A stretch of 64,000 nt of DNA, from contig JAKCPI010004383.1 of assembly GCA_023213315.1 (NCBI GenBank), positions 62,001 through 126,000 on the forward strand, in the 5' to 3' direction. A program made the position numbers and the translations under genes. This DNA is from Euborellia annulipes (taxonomy: Eukaryota; Arthropoda; Insecta; Dermaptera; Anisolabididae). The notes under the pieces were generated by a model. That model searched no databases, was not told the DNA's origin, and saw nothing but the letters and a program-made list of their open reading frames with translations. Below are positions 11,798 through 22,945 of the stretch, one piece after another (position 1 is the stretch's first letter; each line of letters opens with the position of its first letter).

Positions 11798-12379
11798 GAA
11801 AAATCTGGTGTGACTGGTCCAGGCACAACTTTTTCTTACCAATTGTAAGAGAATGTTGTGCTCTGTGCTTATCACACCAGAATTTTTGTGTCGAGATATA
11901 TTTAGGTTCCGCGGATATTTTTTTTTTAAACACACACTTTTTTCCCACTCACACTCTCATTCACACAGTCTTTTCGGCAGCTTAGGCCATTTAAGACTTT
12001 AAACGATACTGGTATTTATAATATATATTTATTTGGGGCGCAGGCATTCTTATTTAAGCCAATTGGTGGTATCCAAATGGCTTAAATAAAATCCTCGGAT
12101 TGCTTGGGAACCGAACCCGCGACTATCGGATTAGAAGGCAGGCGCGTTACCAACTATTGCAATACATCAAGTCCGAGGGCTTCTGCCTAGACAGACACAC
12201 AATCAGACACACACACACACAGACAGACAGACTATGTTGCGAAAACCACTTTTTTGAATTCAGGGGACCTCACAACGTGTATATCCATCAAAATCTCGAC
12301 GTCGAATTTTCGACATTAATCCAATACTTTCTCTCTATATATTACATATATACATTTATACATAGTACATAGAAAGTAG
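11798..12379 (-). mobile_element. SLR repeat copy, interrupted by a SINE
   Basis: The 3' hairpin (AAATCTGGTGTGAC ... TCACACCAGA) opens the copy at 11798-11885. The 5' part with its CTGT-rich microsatellite and terminal hairpin closes it at 12181-12379. The middle of the element is missing and a tRNA-derived SINE (11918-12180) occupies the gap. Confidence 0.6.
11918..12180 (-). mobile_element. tRNA-derived SINE, family 1
   Basis: On the minus strand the unit begins with a tRNA-like head: A-box-like bases, then a B box at GGTTCGGTTCCC-like sequence near 12100-12120. Next comes an inverted pair (ATTTAAGCCATTTGG / CCAATTGGCTTAAAT), a conserved CTTTTCGGCA block, a GTGAGTGTG-rich part, and finally an A tail. 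Confidence 0.65.
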
Positions 12380-13160
12380 TATATTTTGTAGATCTAAAGT
12401 TATACTAAAATAAATAAAAAAGTTAAACTAAATTCAAGATTTGTCTCTATAAATATTTTCCTCTTTTTTTTTTTAACAATTTATTTTCTTCTTCAACTTC
12501 TTTTAATCTTGTTATAATAAATATTAAACTTTAAGTTTGGACTAATAAAATAACAAAAGCGAAAAAAAAAGAAATGATTTATTCGCATCCAAAATGGAAT
12601 CTCGCTGCGAATTCTAAACGAATAATTTCACTATTCTCGTTTATGCGTTGGCTTGACCATTGACTTTTAATCATGAATCTGAATATGGACATTATCAAAA
12701 TGACCGAAATGCTTTGCAACCCTTTTATCAATCAGAATCTTTTGTAATTTATGACCTTATACGACTTAATTGAGAATAATCGATGGCCGTGCCAGTAGAG
12801 CAAGTGAAAAATTCGCGATGAATAAAAAAAGCGAATGAAAAAAAAAAATACGATAACAAGGAAAATCAAGCTGAAAGAGCAATTTAATTTAGGCGAGAGA
12901 AAACAATAAAAAATTGCTCTTTTAATATTTTTTTTTATCAATAAATCAAAACCGATAAATGACTTGGCTCTTGTTTCACATCAATTACAATGAGTTCCTT
13001 TTAGCAAATAAATTAATGTTTTTTTAATTGAAGAATTTATTTTATTATTATTGTTTATTAATTTTGGACAAATTCTTTGCTAATTTATACAAAATAGAAT
13101 TTGGCAAAAATTTCAACTTTTACTCTTGGTGAGGATACTCGTTTATTTTTAGATAATCGT

Positions 13161-13194
<34 letters not shown>

Positions 13195-13373
13195 CACTAT
13201 TAGTATGTGAACAATCAAAGTTTTGTTTAATATTTACATATTAAAACAAATATTTTTCCATAAATAAAATCCTGATTAAACATGCAACCAAACTCGCTTC
13301 TAAGCGTAGCTGGTTGACTATAGATCAGGCGTTTCTTTAAAAATCAATGTTATTGGCTATTATTATTTAATTA
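12380..13373. other. AT-rich spacer with a GT microsatellite
   Basis: No coding or RNA signal is seen. A (GT)n run occupies about 13165-13194. The open frame around 12732-12941 is low-complexity and unsupported. Confidence 0.4.
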
Positions 13374-13874
13374 CAGTGGAACCTCGCTTAACGAGCATAA
13401 TTCCAGAATCAAACTCGTAAAGCAAAACACTCGATAAGCGAAACAATTTTTCTCATATAAATTCATGTAAAATACATGTCGATAAAATACTCTCTTATGA
13501 CTGTTTTCTTGCGGATTTTTTTTCGGGAATATTTTTGCAAGGGTTTAATAAACTTTTCACACAAAGAATTACAAATCTATTTACTGATTATCTTACTAAT
13601 AATTAATTCAATTAATTTTCATTCATGTACATATAACACAATATAACACAAATTTGAGAAAATGAAACCCCCTTAATAAAATAACAGCAAATAAGAAATA
13701 AAAAAGCCAAATTATTATATAAACTAATTGGACAGGCTTTTATTTTGATGAAGTTCGTGTTTTGTACTCGTTATGCGAAACATCACTCGTTAACCAAGTC
13801 ATACTTTTACAATTTGTTTTGCTCATTATGCGAGTTACTCTTGATGAGAGGTGCTCGTTAAGCGAGGTTCTAAT
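13374..13874. mobile_element. MITE with pogo/Tigger-like ends
   Basis: The left end CAGTGGAACCTCGCTTAACG follows a TA. The right end reads GTGCTCGTTAAGCGAGGTTC, then a mutated terminus. Subterminal CTCGTTA/ATGCGA motifs recur inside in both orientations. TA target and CAGTGGAACCTCG ends are typical of pogo-type Tc1/mariner MITEs. No transposase is present in the ~500 bp. Confidence 0.65.
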
Positions 13875-15633
13875 ATCCTATACTTTGAAATTGATAATTA
13901 CAAATTATTAAAACGTCAATATTTTTAATAGAAACGACATTTTTCTATCAATACTTTTATTTACTCATATAAAATTTTTGTCAGTTCAATTTTTATTAGT
14001 GAAATTTGTTAACTGAAAACAATTTCTCTATTTAATAAATTTTTCCTGAATTCATTGTCAATTTCTCATCGATAACATCAGGAAATAGACATATCCAAAA
14101 TATAGGCTATGTTGCTTTTAGGTTTAGGATATATCAATCGATTCCTCTGGATGATGTTTATTGGTGTGAAGGGGTTTCGGTTCGATTAATCCTTACCCAG
14201 TCTAATCTATTATCCAAACAATAAATCCGAACAGGCGTTCCGGTCACGACTAATGAGACCCATATCCATTTCAACGGGTAACGACATTTGCCTAAATTAT
14301 CTCAACTCTCTTAATTAAAAATGTACTCCAAATTCATTCTAATTTATGAAGGGGGAAGTAATAAAATAAAAAAAATTATTCGTATATCATATTTCATCTT
14401 GCATTATTATCTTTGATTAAAAATATTTTTTGTATGTCCTGGATCTTAACAAAAGTTCTGGGAGACAAAAATTTATTCACTTTTTATTAACTCTCAATTA
14501 ATTTATGAATAAATAAGCACGAGTCTAAATACCGAAATATTTTTTTTATTTTTAATAAATATAAAATCAATTTTAATTTTCTCTTAGAGATTTATTATTG
14601 TGCCCTGATTGAGAAACCTTTAATTATATACTAATTAAATTTGTTAAACAAAACCTTTTAGGAATAAATAAACAATCGATATTAAACGATAAAGTGGCCA
14701 GTAATTGTGTTAGCAATTTTAGTGAGGTGAATTGTATCCCAATATCTCCATTTTCATATTATAAACAATATATATAATTAGACTCGTTTCATTATATATC
14801 AATATTCCATTGAGGGACCCAACATCAAACATCAGATATTACCAATTATTAACTTTGATTATTAATGAATCTTTAATTATAATTTTAGAAAACTTAATAT
14901 AAACCAATTTGTAATTTAAGCTCATTTCAAAATCATTTATTAATTATGAAAAAGGCGTGATTAGATATTTTTCTGCTTCTCTTTGCTCTCCAGTCATAGA
15001 ATGGAATTATTTATTCAAGACTATTGCTCAGGAATATAATTTTTTTGGTCTTTTCGGCATCTAAGGCCATACAGACTTTGACTATGAATGCCTCAAAGTA
15101 ATTCGCCCCTGTAAAAATCCCTAACTGATTGATACATCAAATAATTTATTATCTTTATCAATGCTACTAAATAATTTTACCTATCTAATACTATAGCATA
15201 CCAAACATTATTGAAGCTTTTTCCATTGTGATTAATCAAAATATTTAAAAAGTGATGAAAACTTTTATTAATATTTTTGTTTTGTAAATTTCTTTTAATA
15301 GGTTGAAATGAAATATTTAAAATTGGAAGAAATATTTGTCGACAGATACAGAGCGTTCTTAAATCAAATGAAGTTATTTTTGGCTTCATATATTTTCAAG
15401 CACACAAAATTAACGGTTCAAAATGAGAGACGACCTTCAATAAAATTCCAGCTTTGACATTAATATTTCATTAACTTAAAATTGTCTAGATATTTTATTT
15501 ATTCGTTCTGAAATTCTCAAAGTAAAACGAACTCTTCTTTGATTAATTAAAACTAATAACCACTGGATATAGACATTTGTAGATTGTTAGTTAAAAAAAA
15601 AATTAATATTTTAGTTGTTTCTGTCGCGAATCT
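13875..15633. other. AT-rich spacer, no gene seen
   Basis: Mostly A/T tracts. A short CTTTTCGGCATC block near 15050 is a fragment of the SINE tail sequence found in other copies. No exon or intact element is recognised. Confidence 0.4.
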
Positions 15634-15875
15634 AGACCCCTTTTTTTAAGACACACTTTTCCCACTCACACACACATTCACACTGTCTTTTCGGCAACTC
15701 AGGCCATGTAAGACATTTACAATAACCTTTATTGATTTAATATACATATATGGGGTCCAGGCATTCTTATTTAAGCCATTTGGTATCCAACTGGCTTAAA
15801 TAAAATCATTGGACTCCCTGGGATCCGAACCCGCTACCTTTGATATAGAAGGCCAGCTCGCTAGCAACTAGGTCC
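15634..15875 (-). mobile_element. tRNA-derived SINE, family 1
   Basis: Same order as the copy at 38033: tRNA-like head with B box near 15815-15830, inverted TTTAAGCCA / TGGCTTAAA pair, CTTTTCGGCA block, GTGTGAGTG tract, T-rich end on the plus strand (A tail on minus). It abuts the left arm of the foldback at 15877. Confidence 0.65.
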
Positions 15876-15876
15876 G

Positions 15877-16411
15877 ATAACTCCTACAAAAAATGGTTCA
15901 ATTTCCAACTTTTTTTTTTGTTTTTTTTTTGTGTGTAATTTTTAAGAAAAAAATACAATTAATTTTTTTGAATAATTTTTTTCATTCATTTTCTGAAAAT
16001 CATGCATACTTCAATTTTCCTAAAAATTTTTGTAACAAACAATTATTCATTCCACAACTTTTCAGGCGGTTCCAGTCGTGGGATCTTTATGCCTACTGTA
16101 CTATTTTTTTTCCGTTTTTTGAAAATTTGAAAAATTCTTTTTTCCTATTAAACATTTTTAAAAAATAGTAGGCATGGCTAGTAGAGATCCCAAGACTGGA
16201 AAAGCCTGAAAAGTTGTTAAATAAATAGTTGTTTGTTACAAAATTTTTTTAGGAAAATCAAAGTATGCATGATTTTCTAAAAATGACTAAAATTTTAAAA
16301 TGACTCAGAAAAATTATTCAAAAAATTAATTCTGTTTTTTCTTGAAAATTACACAAAAAATTCAAAAAAAAAAAAAAAAAGTTGGAAATTGGACCATTTT
16401 TGTCAGAGTTA
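15877..16411. repeat. Long inverted repeat (foldback element), arms of about 220 bp
   Basis: The left arm runs from ATAACTC at 15877 through CAATTTCCAAC, GCATAC and CAGGCGGTTCCAGTC to GCCTACT near 16100. The right arm is its imperfect reverse complement from AGTAGGCAT near 16166 to GAGTTAT at 16411. Between the arms are about 60 bp of A/T. Open frames here come from the low-complexity arms and are not genes. The element class is unknown. Confidence 0.7.
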
Positions 16412-17685
16412 TGAGCAAAAAACCAAAAAAAGAGGAGTTTTTCCAAAAATTGAACCGACGATCAAAAAATCTCAAAATTTACCAGGAGGAGTTTTTTTTT
16501 AAGGGTTTTTGAGTTTTTTAAGAGGTACTAAAAAATATCAAAAAACGGAGGAAATCAAAAATTAAAATTTTTCAAACCGTGACGTATTCTACGCCATTTA
16601 TATCTTTCTAATCTAACTACTACTAAAGCTAACTACTTTTTTAACATAAGAAAAAAATCAAACGCTAAAAGCTCTAAGCAAACACATTATAGAAATTCCT
16701 TTCATATATATCTACATTTGTATTAATATCTAAAAATATATAACTTGAGGTCGATATGAAATTCCTCAAGTATTATGTCGTGACAAAAGGCTTTATCCCT
16801 TAATGAATGTTATATTAATAGTAATTAATAAAACACATTCTGTTGTTTAACTTGATCAAGCCTTTAATAGTTAATTTAGTTCGATTATTAATTAAAATCT
16901 GTCCTTTAATCTTTAATTTGTGCTAGTAGAAATTGAGTTGTCTTTTCTCCCCCTAAGAATTTAACCTTTGAGCCTAAATTCATTCAAAAAGTTTACTTTA
17001 GAAAGTCTCTAATTAAAACCTCGAACAAAGAAAAGGGTTAAGATAAAATATTGATTTTCTTAAAATTATTAGTTTTACTATGAGTAATAAATTTTATCTT
17101 TGAAAATTGTTGTATATTTTAATTAATTATTAAAGAAAAGGGATATAAAAACCAGCTGATTATAATTTAACGACTAATGTAAATATTTATAATTGTACTA
17201 AAGGCAAGGTGAATTTTTTTTTCGAAGTAAATAAATTTGAAATTTCATAGTATCGTTTTAAAATCATATTTATCAGTGGCGTTGAATATTACAAATTTTG
17301 TAAGATTTTTTTACTTCCAAAGTCCCAAAGAAATAAATATTTAAATTATTATAATTATTTCAAGACTGGCACATTCCGAAATGATAGAGAATGCCCTGTA
17401 GAAACTCAACAAATTTTTTTAGGTGCCCATGAAAAATTTTTCACCTATTTATCATTTCTATACTTTCTTTCTATAAATCATTTATATTAATCATTTACAA
17501 ATTGGCGTGTTTATACTTGCGTGTTTATTACGTATGCGTGACATGATAATTTTTCATTGAGCCTAAAAATGAGATTTAGTTTTCCGTTTATTCATTTAAT
17601 TATTTATTTTTAGGATATTTTAACTAATTTATCTTCGCTATTAAAATTACTCTTTCATTAACAAATTTTTTTTAAATAGTCTTTT
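16412..17685. other. AT-rich spacer, no gene seen
   Basis: Low-complexity A/T sequence, partly an A-rich continuation of the foldback flank to about 16580. No exon, RNA gene or intact repeat is recognised. Confidence 0.4.
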
Positions 17686-18201
17686 TAATTTCTCTTACCT
17701 CTATATATGTTAAAATATATATATATGGAGAGAAAGTATTGGATTCATGTCAAAAATTATATGTCCAAATTTTGATGAATATACACGTTTTGAAGTCCCC
17801 TGAATCCAAAAAAGTGGTTTTCGCAACATGGGCTGCCTTTGGGTGTATATCTCTGAACAAAATATCTCAGGAACTAAAAGAGCTTCGAGGTTGAAATTTT
17901 ATATTTAAATTAGTCACCCCCCTCCCTCAATGGGTGGAAATAAGCTTTTAAACAAAATCGGCCAAAAAGTACTAGTACTTTGCTGATGTACTTTTTCAGT
18001 TTTTTTCGATTCTCTCAAAATTCGCTCTAACGATTTTGATTAAAATCCAAAAATCAATTATTTTTTAGATGCTCTTTAACATGTATATTCTCATTCTGCT
18101 CTCAAAATTGTTTGAAGCACACTTTACTCTTGTACTTCATAGAGAAGATAGTAAAAAAGTTGATTTTTATTTTCCATGATAACAAAATATAAATATTTTT
18201 C

Positions 18202-18542
18202 AAGTAGAAAAAATTCGATGGCTGAGTGGTAATTATTAGGATTAGGTAAGGCAACCAGCAAGTGATAAAAAAACTTTATTTAATTATCGTCGACGTTTCG
18301 GAATAACATCGATCCCGTCTTCAGGACGATAAACTGTTAATGTTGATTAAATTTATATATACCATTAGATGAATATGAGAATTGCTGTAGGTACATGGGC
18401 TGTATTTTTATTTTGTGGCAAATGGGCCCGAAACGACAACACTGGCCAAGATTGAAAGACTGGATGTGATTCCGAAACGTCGACGATAATTAAATAAAGT
18501 TTTTTTTATCAATTGCTGACTGCCTACGTCTACCTAATCCTA
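18202..18542. mobile_element. Penelope-like insertion with 15-bp TSD and inverted hammerhead ends
   Basis: The 341-bp insert is flanked by ATATAAATATTTTTC at 18187-18201 and 18543-18557. Its halves are inverted: TAGGATTAGGTA, AACTTTATTTAATTATCG and GACGTTTCGGAAT on the left mirror the right side. The left half holds a good minus-strand hammerhead and the right half a shortened one (18460-18482). A variable-length TSD and inverted partial units fit Penelope-like retroelements. Confidence 0.65.
18292..18324 (-). ncRNA. Small hammerhead ribozyme motif
   Basis: On the minus strand: CTGAAGA, one spare base, stem II GGGAT/ATTCC, GAAACGTC. Stem I is 8 perfect pairs, TTATCGTC before the core and GACGATAA after the cleavage triplet GUC. 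This is one of the best-formed sites in the window. Confidence 0.7.
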
Positions 18543-18731
18543 ATATAAATATTTTTCTATGTTTATTTATATCTTGAATTCTAATATATTGGCTGAAACT
18601 AAATTTATCTCGACACAAAAAGTTGATATTTTATTGAGGCATTTGTCATTTTCTTTCTTTTTAAAGCTATTCCTCAATATAATTTAATTAAGGGAAGATT
18701 ATATTTCTATATAAGATTTTCTGTATGATAA

Positions 18732-19112
18732 TTTCCCTTTAGGGAAATGGAGATGTATTTGACTATTTCCTTGATAGGGTTTAAACTTGAAAGTACTTGA
18801 ATACCCAAAGGAACAAGATCTCCTGCTTTAGTCACTCAGTCTTTGGTATTAACATCTTATTACAAACCTGTAATTAGTATGGAAACTATAGCTATTATAG
18901 TTCCTTTTATATTATATTGATTTATGAATATCTTTTTAAATATAATTTATTACAGGTCTTTAGTCAAAATTATCTATTTAATAGCTATTTTATATATCGG
19001 AGGGTTTAATTTAAAACTCAAGGAAACAATATTGATAGGACAATTAGGGTGGATAATTATCTCTTTCTCCAACATTTTTTTTTATAATTTTCTGAACTTC
19101 CTCGAAGACTAA
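18732..19112 (+). pseudogene. ND2: Nuclear copy of part of mitochondrial ND2 (NUMT)
   Basis: ND2 is a membrane subunit of mitochondrial complex I. The frame from 18732 is open to TAA at 19110-19112 only under the invertebrate mitochondrial code: TGA occurs in frame at 18798-18800 and 18918-18920, where Trp is expected, with many ATA codons. The product is hydrophobic and ends with an ND2-like stretch, GGFNLKLKE...GQLGW..ISFS, resembling the usual GGLNQT-LRK...SSI-HLGWM block. An EMYLTISLMGFKLES segment resembles the N-terminal region. At about 126 codons it is far shorter than ND2 (about 300), so it is a fragment, perhaps with an internal deletion. In the nuclear code the TGAs would stop translation. 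It lies between the SLR copy and the exon at 19127. Confidence 0.55.
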
Positions 19113-19126
19113 TCACTTCCTTCCTC

Positions 19127-19399
19127 CTAACTAACAGTTATATTTTTAACCCCTCGCCCTCCCCAACCAATTAAAAGTAATACTGTTGGGAATGCAGAAT
19201 ATTGGTTGGTATGCACCTGTCCATGGTAGTGACTCTTAGCAAAGGCCATGAAATGTCTCTTGATGTCAGTTCCCAAATGGGTCCAATGGGTGGACGTGAC
19301 GGGGGTGGTTGTGTCGGGGGCGGATGTGAGCCTCACAGTAGTGGTCAAAGGCATCATGCCATCTGATGAGGACCCGCCGCAGACAGGTTCCACCGTCAC
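19127..19399 (-). CDS. Unrecognised exon after a strong acceptor
   Basis: On the minus strand a pyrimidine-rich TTTTTTTGTTTCAG ends at 19400, followed by unusually GC-rich sequence. One frame (VTVEPVCGG...) is open for about 90 codons to a stop at 19127, Ser/Thr-rich then HFMAFAKSHYHGQ. A possible phase-0 donor (CAG|GTGCAT) follows that residue run. A second frame is open from the same acceptor for 43 codons (…WHDAFDHYCEAHIRP…DPFGN, then TGA near 19268). I cannot tell which is used and recognise neither. Either the last exon of an upstream minus-strand gene or an internal exon; no partner exon is identified. Confidence 0.45.
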   Translation of the reverse strand: MTVEPVCGGSSSDGMMPLTTTVRLTSAPDTTTPVTSTHWTHLGTDIKRHFMAFAKSHYHGQVHTNQYSAFPTVLLLIGWGGRGVKNITVS

Positions 19400-19535
19400 C
19401 TGAAACAAAAAAAATATTATACTTTTTCAGTATTATAGAAAATTTATTTCATGACTGTAGATTTTGAAATTATAGCGTCAGCCAAATGAATGAATTTTAT
19501 AATTATAAACTCTTTTATTTATTTTGCCTGGTGGC

Positions 19536-19568
19536 GACGATTCAAGGAGAAGTCTTTCTCTTCATCAG
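19536..19568 (-). ncRNA. Degenerate small hammerhead-like motif
   Basis: On the minus strand CTGATGA is followed by a good hairpin (GAGAA/TTCTC) and then TTGAATCGTC in place of CGAAACGTC. The core GAAA is damaged, so activity is unlikely. Confidence 0.35.
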
Positions 19569-19849
19569 GACAATCAAAGTGTCAAATATAGATTACAGTT
19601 GTTTGGTAATTTATAGCAGTAAACATAAATAAAAGTTTTTATTTCATCTCTGACTCCTCGTCTCCATAATCTTAATATATTTTTTTATAATAAGAGTCTT
19701 ATAATGAACTACAAACTATTATAATTAATTTTTTATTTCTTGATATTAAATTAAATCCCATTTCATTTTCTCAAAATTTGTTCCAACGATTTTGATTAAA
19801 ATTCAAATTTCATTTATTTTTTAGATGCTCTTTAAAATGTATATTCTCA

Positions 19850-20186
19850 AAATTTCTTGAGTTGAATGGCTGTAGATATTCAAATTAGAAACAGGAACGG
19901 GAGCCTTCTCAGGAACAGCAGCCAGGATAAATAACATTTTGCTATTTGAATGTCGTGCCTGTAAAAACGCTTTGCAATAGTTTTTCTTTGCTGTACATAC
20001 TAACGAATACATGTATAAACATGGAATTTATTCTTAAGTACCGATCAACTTGTACGAAATTTTGACAATTTTGCTTGCCCTGAGGATGGGTGCGACTTGC
20101 ACCCGAAACGTCGGCAACGAAATATAGATTTTTATTATTTATCCTGGCTGCTGTTCCTGAGAAGGCTCCCGTTCCTGTTTCTAATT
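19850..20186. mobile_element. Penelope-like insertion with 12-bp TSD and hammerhead
   Basis: The 337-bp insert is flanked by TGTATATTCTCA at 19838-19849 and 20187-20198. Outer parts are inverted: TAGAAACAGGAACGGGAGCC and CAGGATAAATAA on the left mirror the right. It is almost the same length as the insert at 18202. It contains the hammerhead at 20080-20112. Confidence 0.65.
20080..20112 (+). ncRNA. Small hammerhead ribozyme motif
   Basis: CTGAGGA, one spare base, a perfect 6-bp stem II (GGGTGC / GCACCC with loop GACTT), then GAAACGTC. Stem I is TTGCC before the core paired with GGCAA after GUC. All invariant core bases of a hammerhead are present; stem III is minimal. Confidence 0.72.
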
Positions 20187-20403
20187 TGTATATTCTCATT
20201 TTTCCATTGAATTCTTCTGAAGACCACTTTACTATTGTACTTCATAGGAAAGATATGAAAAATGGTTGCCATAGTAACAAAATATAAATATTTTCCCATT
20301 CTTATAAATTATATCTCTCGAAACTACAGTAAAGTCGGAAACTAAATATATGTCGACAAAAAAAATCTGGTGTGCCCAGACACACCAGATTTTTATAAAA
20401 TAA

Positions 20404-20660
20404 AGCTGAACGCACCCCGATCGACCAAAAACGTTTTCGAACAAAAAGTTTTTGCCTAAAACTGTTTTTTCAATGCTATGGGTCAACGCACACCGAAGAG
20501 ACAAAACACAATTGGACATGATTCGATATCATCGAACAAAATATTTTGTCCGAAAACTTTTTTGCTCGATTGGTGTGCGTTGTCATCGAGCAAAACGTTT
20601 TGCTCTTGGACAAAACATTTTGATCGAAAACGTTTTTGCTTGATCGGTGTGCGTTCAGCC
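20404..20660. mobile_element. MITE with GCTGAACGCAC ends
   Basis: The ends are inverted: AGCTGAACGCACCCCGATCG on the left and GATCGGTGTGCGTTCAGCC on the right, with TAA on both sides (20401-20403, 20661-20663). Internal AAAACGTTTTG motifs recur many times in both directions. A partial copy lies at 56223-56341. Noncoding; the two open frames here follow the internal repeats. Confidence 0.65.
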
Positions 20661-21672
20661 TAAGAGTTAATCAACAAAATCAGGCGATCTTTATTTTTTA
20701 TAAAGAATAACCCTAGATAATTCTCTTAAATGAAAAATCCTAAACAAACACCAGATAATATCTACAAAATTAATTGAGCCTTTGAAAATAATAACCGTTT
20801 AAGATAATTATTACATTTTTTAAACTCTTCTCTTGTGATTTATTTAACGATTTTTATCAGATTCTCTTTCTTTTATTAAATTATGTCTGGAATAGATTAT
20901 TAAGCTCTGATAATTGTTTAAAATTGTTGGCAAGGAATTGCCAAGTGTTAAAAAATAAGAATTTATCTTTCTTTTTATATCTATATGCATGTCACGCCTG
21001 TGTTTTATAGAGTATAGACAATAGATAAAGGCTGAATGCTTTGGGAAAACGGAAGGGAGGGTGGAATTTTTTTAACATATAAATCTTTACACGCGAATGT
21101 CTTGAATAAAATTTATGATCTCTGTGCCCGAAAAGAGAGTTTTTGGTAAAAGAAAAAGGGAAAGTGTCCATTTCATTTGGAGGTCATACATATGAAAACG
21201 ATTAATATATCTATTGTAAGATATAATAAATGCCCGGTAATTTCCGGGCGATTGATTTTTTTTTTTTTTTTTTTTCAAGTCATCACCTTTTCTATATAAT
21301 TTTTATTTTTTCTTGAATGAAATTTATAAGCTTACACAAAATAATTGAGCTTAAGTTACATCCATAAATTCCGGGGCATATATTCAAAATGTCTTGACAA
21401 ATTTATTTATTTTGATTTGTCGTCAATTATCTTGTGTGAAGTGGAGAAATAAAATAGTTTCTTTTTTTAGATGCCTTGTGTGTTTAACCATAAAATAATC
21501 TAAAATTGTAAACTGTCCGTCTGTCTGTCTTTCTTTCCGTCTCGCTCAAAAAATACATGAAAATTCATAAAGCATTGTGTTTATTATGAAAAATCAAAGG
21601 TATAATAATAAAATAATTAATGTCCATTTGCACCAAAACATCTTAGATCGTCCTTCGTTCATTCATTCACTA
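20661..21672. other. AT-rich spacer, no gene seen
   Basis: Low-complexity A/T sequence with poly-T runs near 21255-21275. No coding or RNA signal is recognised. Confidence 0.4.
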
Positions 21673-21840
21673 AATCTCGGGCGGGTATGGGCGGGTTTGA
21701 AAAAATTCCGGGCGGGCTCGGGCAGGCCTGAAGAATGGTAAAAAATTACGGGCCGGGTACGGGCGGGAAGTCAAAAAAAAAAAAAAATACGGACACGGGC
21801 CGGTACGGGCCAAAAAAGATCGGCCCGTGCAGGGCTCTAA
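21673..21840 (-). mobile_element. GC-rich terminal repeat fragment (GCCCG-rich element)
   Basis: On the minus strand the end reads AGAGCCCTGCACGGGCCG, followed by repeated GGCCCGTACCGGCCC-type words separated by poly-T. Such CCTGCACGGGCC ends are seen on some hAT-type MITEs in animals. Only one end is visible here. Confidence 0.45.
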
Positions 21841-22945
21841 TATGACGTCCATTTGGCAAAATTTGAAAAGTTGAGATTTTAATTGTTGTTGGCACAACTG
21901 AAATATACATTTGAAAATAATTTTCCAGGGAAAAAAGTTTCTATATTCTATTTAAAACAAATACTTAAAATCGAGTACAAATTCAAACAGGGGCCTATTA
22001 ATTTCATTCCATTTCCACAATTGCAAAATTTTAATTTTCCCTCTCTAACTTCACTTCTTTTTAGTCTGGTCAATCAGCGCCCTGACAGGCACATACACAC
22101 TATACACAGGAAGTCTGTGACTAGCGCTTTATATATAGTGATCATGATTATTATATGGCTTAATTATATTTTTTCATATTGCAAATAGATTAAATCAAAA
22201 TTAATAATCCTTTAATTTTCAAATACATACCTATATTTATTTGGCTTTATATTAAAAAAAAAAAAATTATTTCATATGCTTTTAATTATGTCGAATATTA
22301 TAGGTCTTGTTTCATTTGTGATTTTCGGATGAATATATTTTAATTGAAACGATAATTGCATTGATAGAAGGATTTGAAGCAGATTATATTTTTTTGCTGT
22401 CAATCTTTTTATAAAAATTCACTTCCCATTTTTCACTCGATCATTTCAATCATTAAAAATAAAATTAACTCAGTGTACAGCAATTAAAGTGAAATTTTTT
22501 TTAGCGTATTCTATGAAATTTCATGGCCCGATTAATACGATTAGTTGTCACATGGTTTATTAAAAATAAAAGTATGAATATGCCGATTCGATCGTTCGTA
22601 TTATTTCTTTAGTGAATTATACTCTTATATTCTTCAACAAAATATCACCCATTTAAATTCAAGTCAATTATAATCATTGCCAATTCGCATTATTAAATTT
22701 CCTTCGGGAAAAAATGTCATTCAACCGCCTATCAAGATTTATTCTTGTTACCAGTATTCACTTTTTAAATTGGATCTTTCCTGATTTACCTTGCTATATA
22801 ATCTAATAATCTTTTTTTTTTTTTGGAGAGAGAGAGAGAGAGAGATTTGAGTGACTTTTTTGACTCCCCCTTTTGATTAATTTAATTTTCGGTCACATTG
22901 GAAAAGTTTTAAATCCTTTTTTTTTTGACAATAAGATAAAGAGAT
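21841..22945. other. AT-rich spacer with a GA microsatellite
   Basis: No gene is recognised. A (GA)n run occupies about 22825-22845, after a poly-T run. Confidence 0.4.

Larger units (their letters stand above)
17686..18622 (+). mobile_element. SLR repeat copy, split by a Penelope-like insertion
   Basis: The copy has the 5' TTTCTCTTACC hairpin, then the shared body (ATGGAGAGAAAGTATTGGAT, then CAACATGG and GTACTAGTACTTT blocks). It is cut at 18201 and resumes at 18543. The 3' hairpin is missing. The interrupted sequence is repeated on both sides as a 15-bp duplication. Confidence 0.65.
19763..20400 (+). mobile_element. SLR repeat copy, 3' part, split by a Penelope-like insertion
   Basis: The body resumes after the insertion at 20199 and ends in the shortened 3' hairpin TCTGGTGTG...CACACCAGA at 20365-20392. 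The 5' half is absent. A separate MITE (20404-20660) lies directly beyond the hairpin. Confidence 0.6.

Noticed and set aside
15893..16168. 91-residue Phe/Asn-rich open frame
   Set aside because: Falls in the left arm of the 15877-16411 inverted repeat; composition is that of A/T tracts.
20232..20519. 95-residue minus-strand open frame
   Set aside because: Spans the end of an SLR copy and a MITE; the frame is created by the internal AAAACGTTTT repeats.
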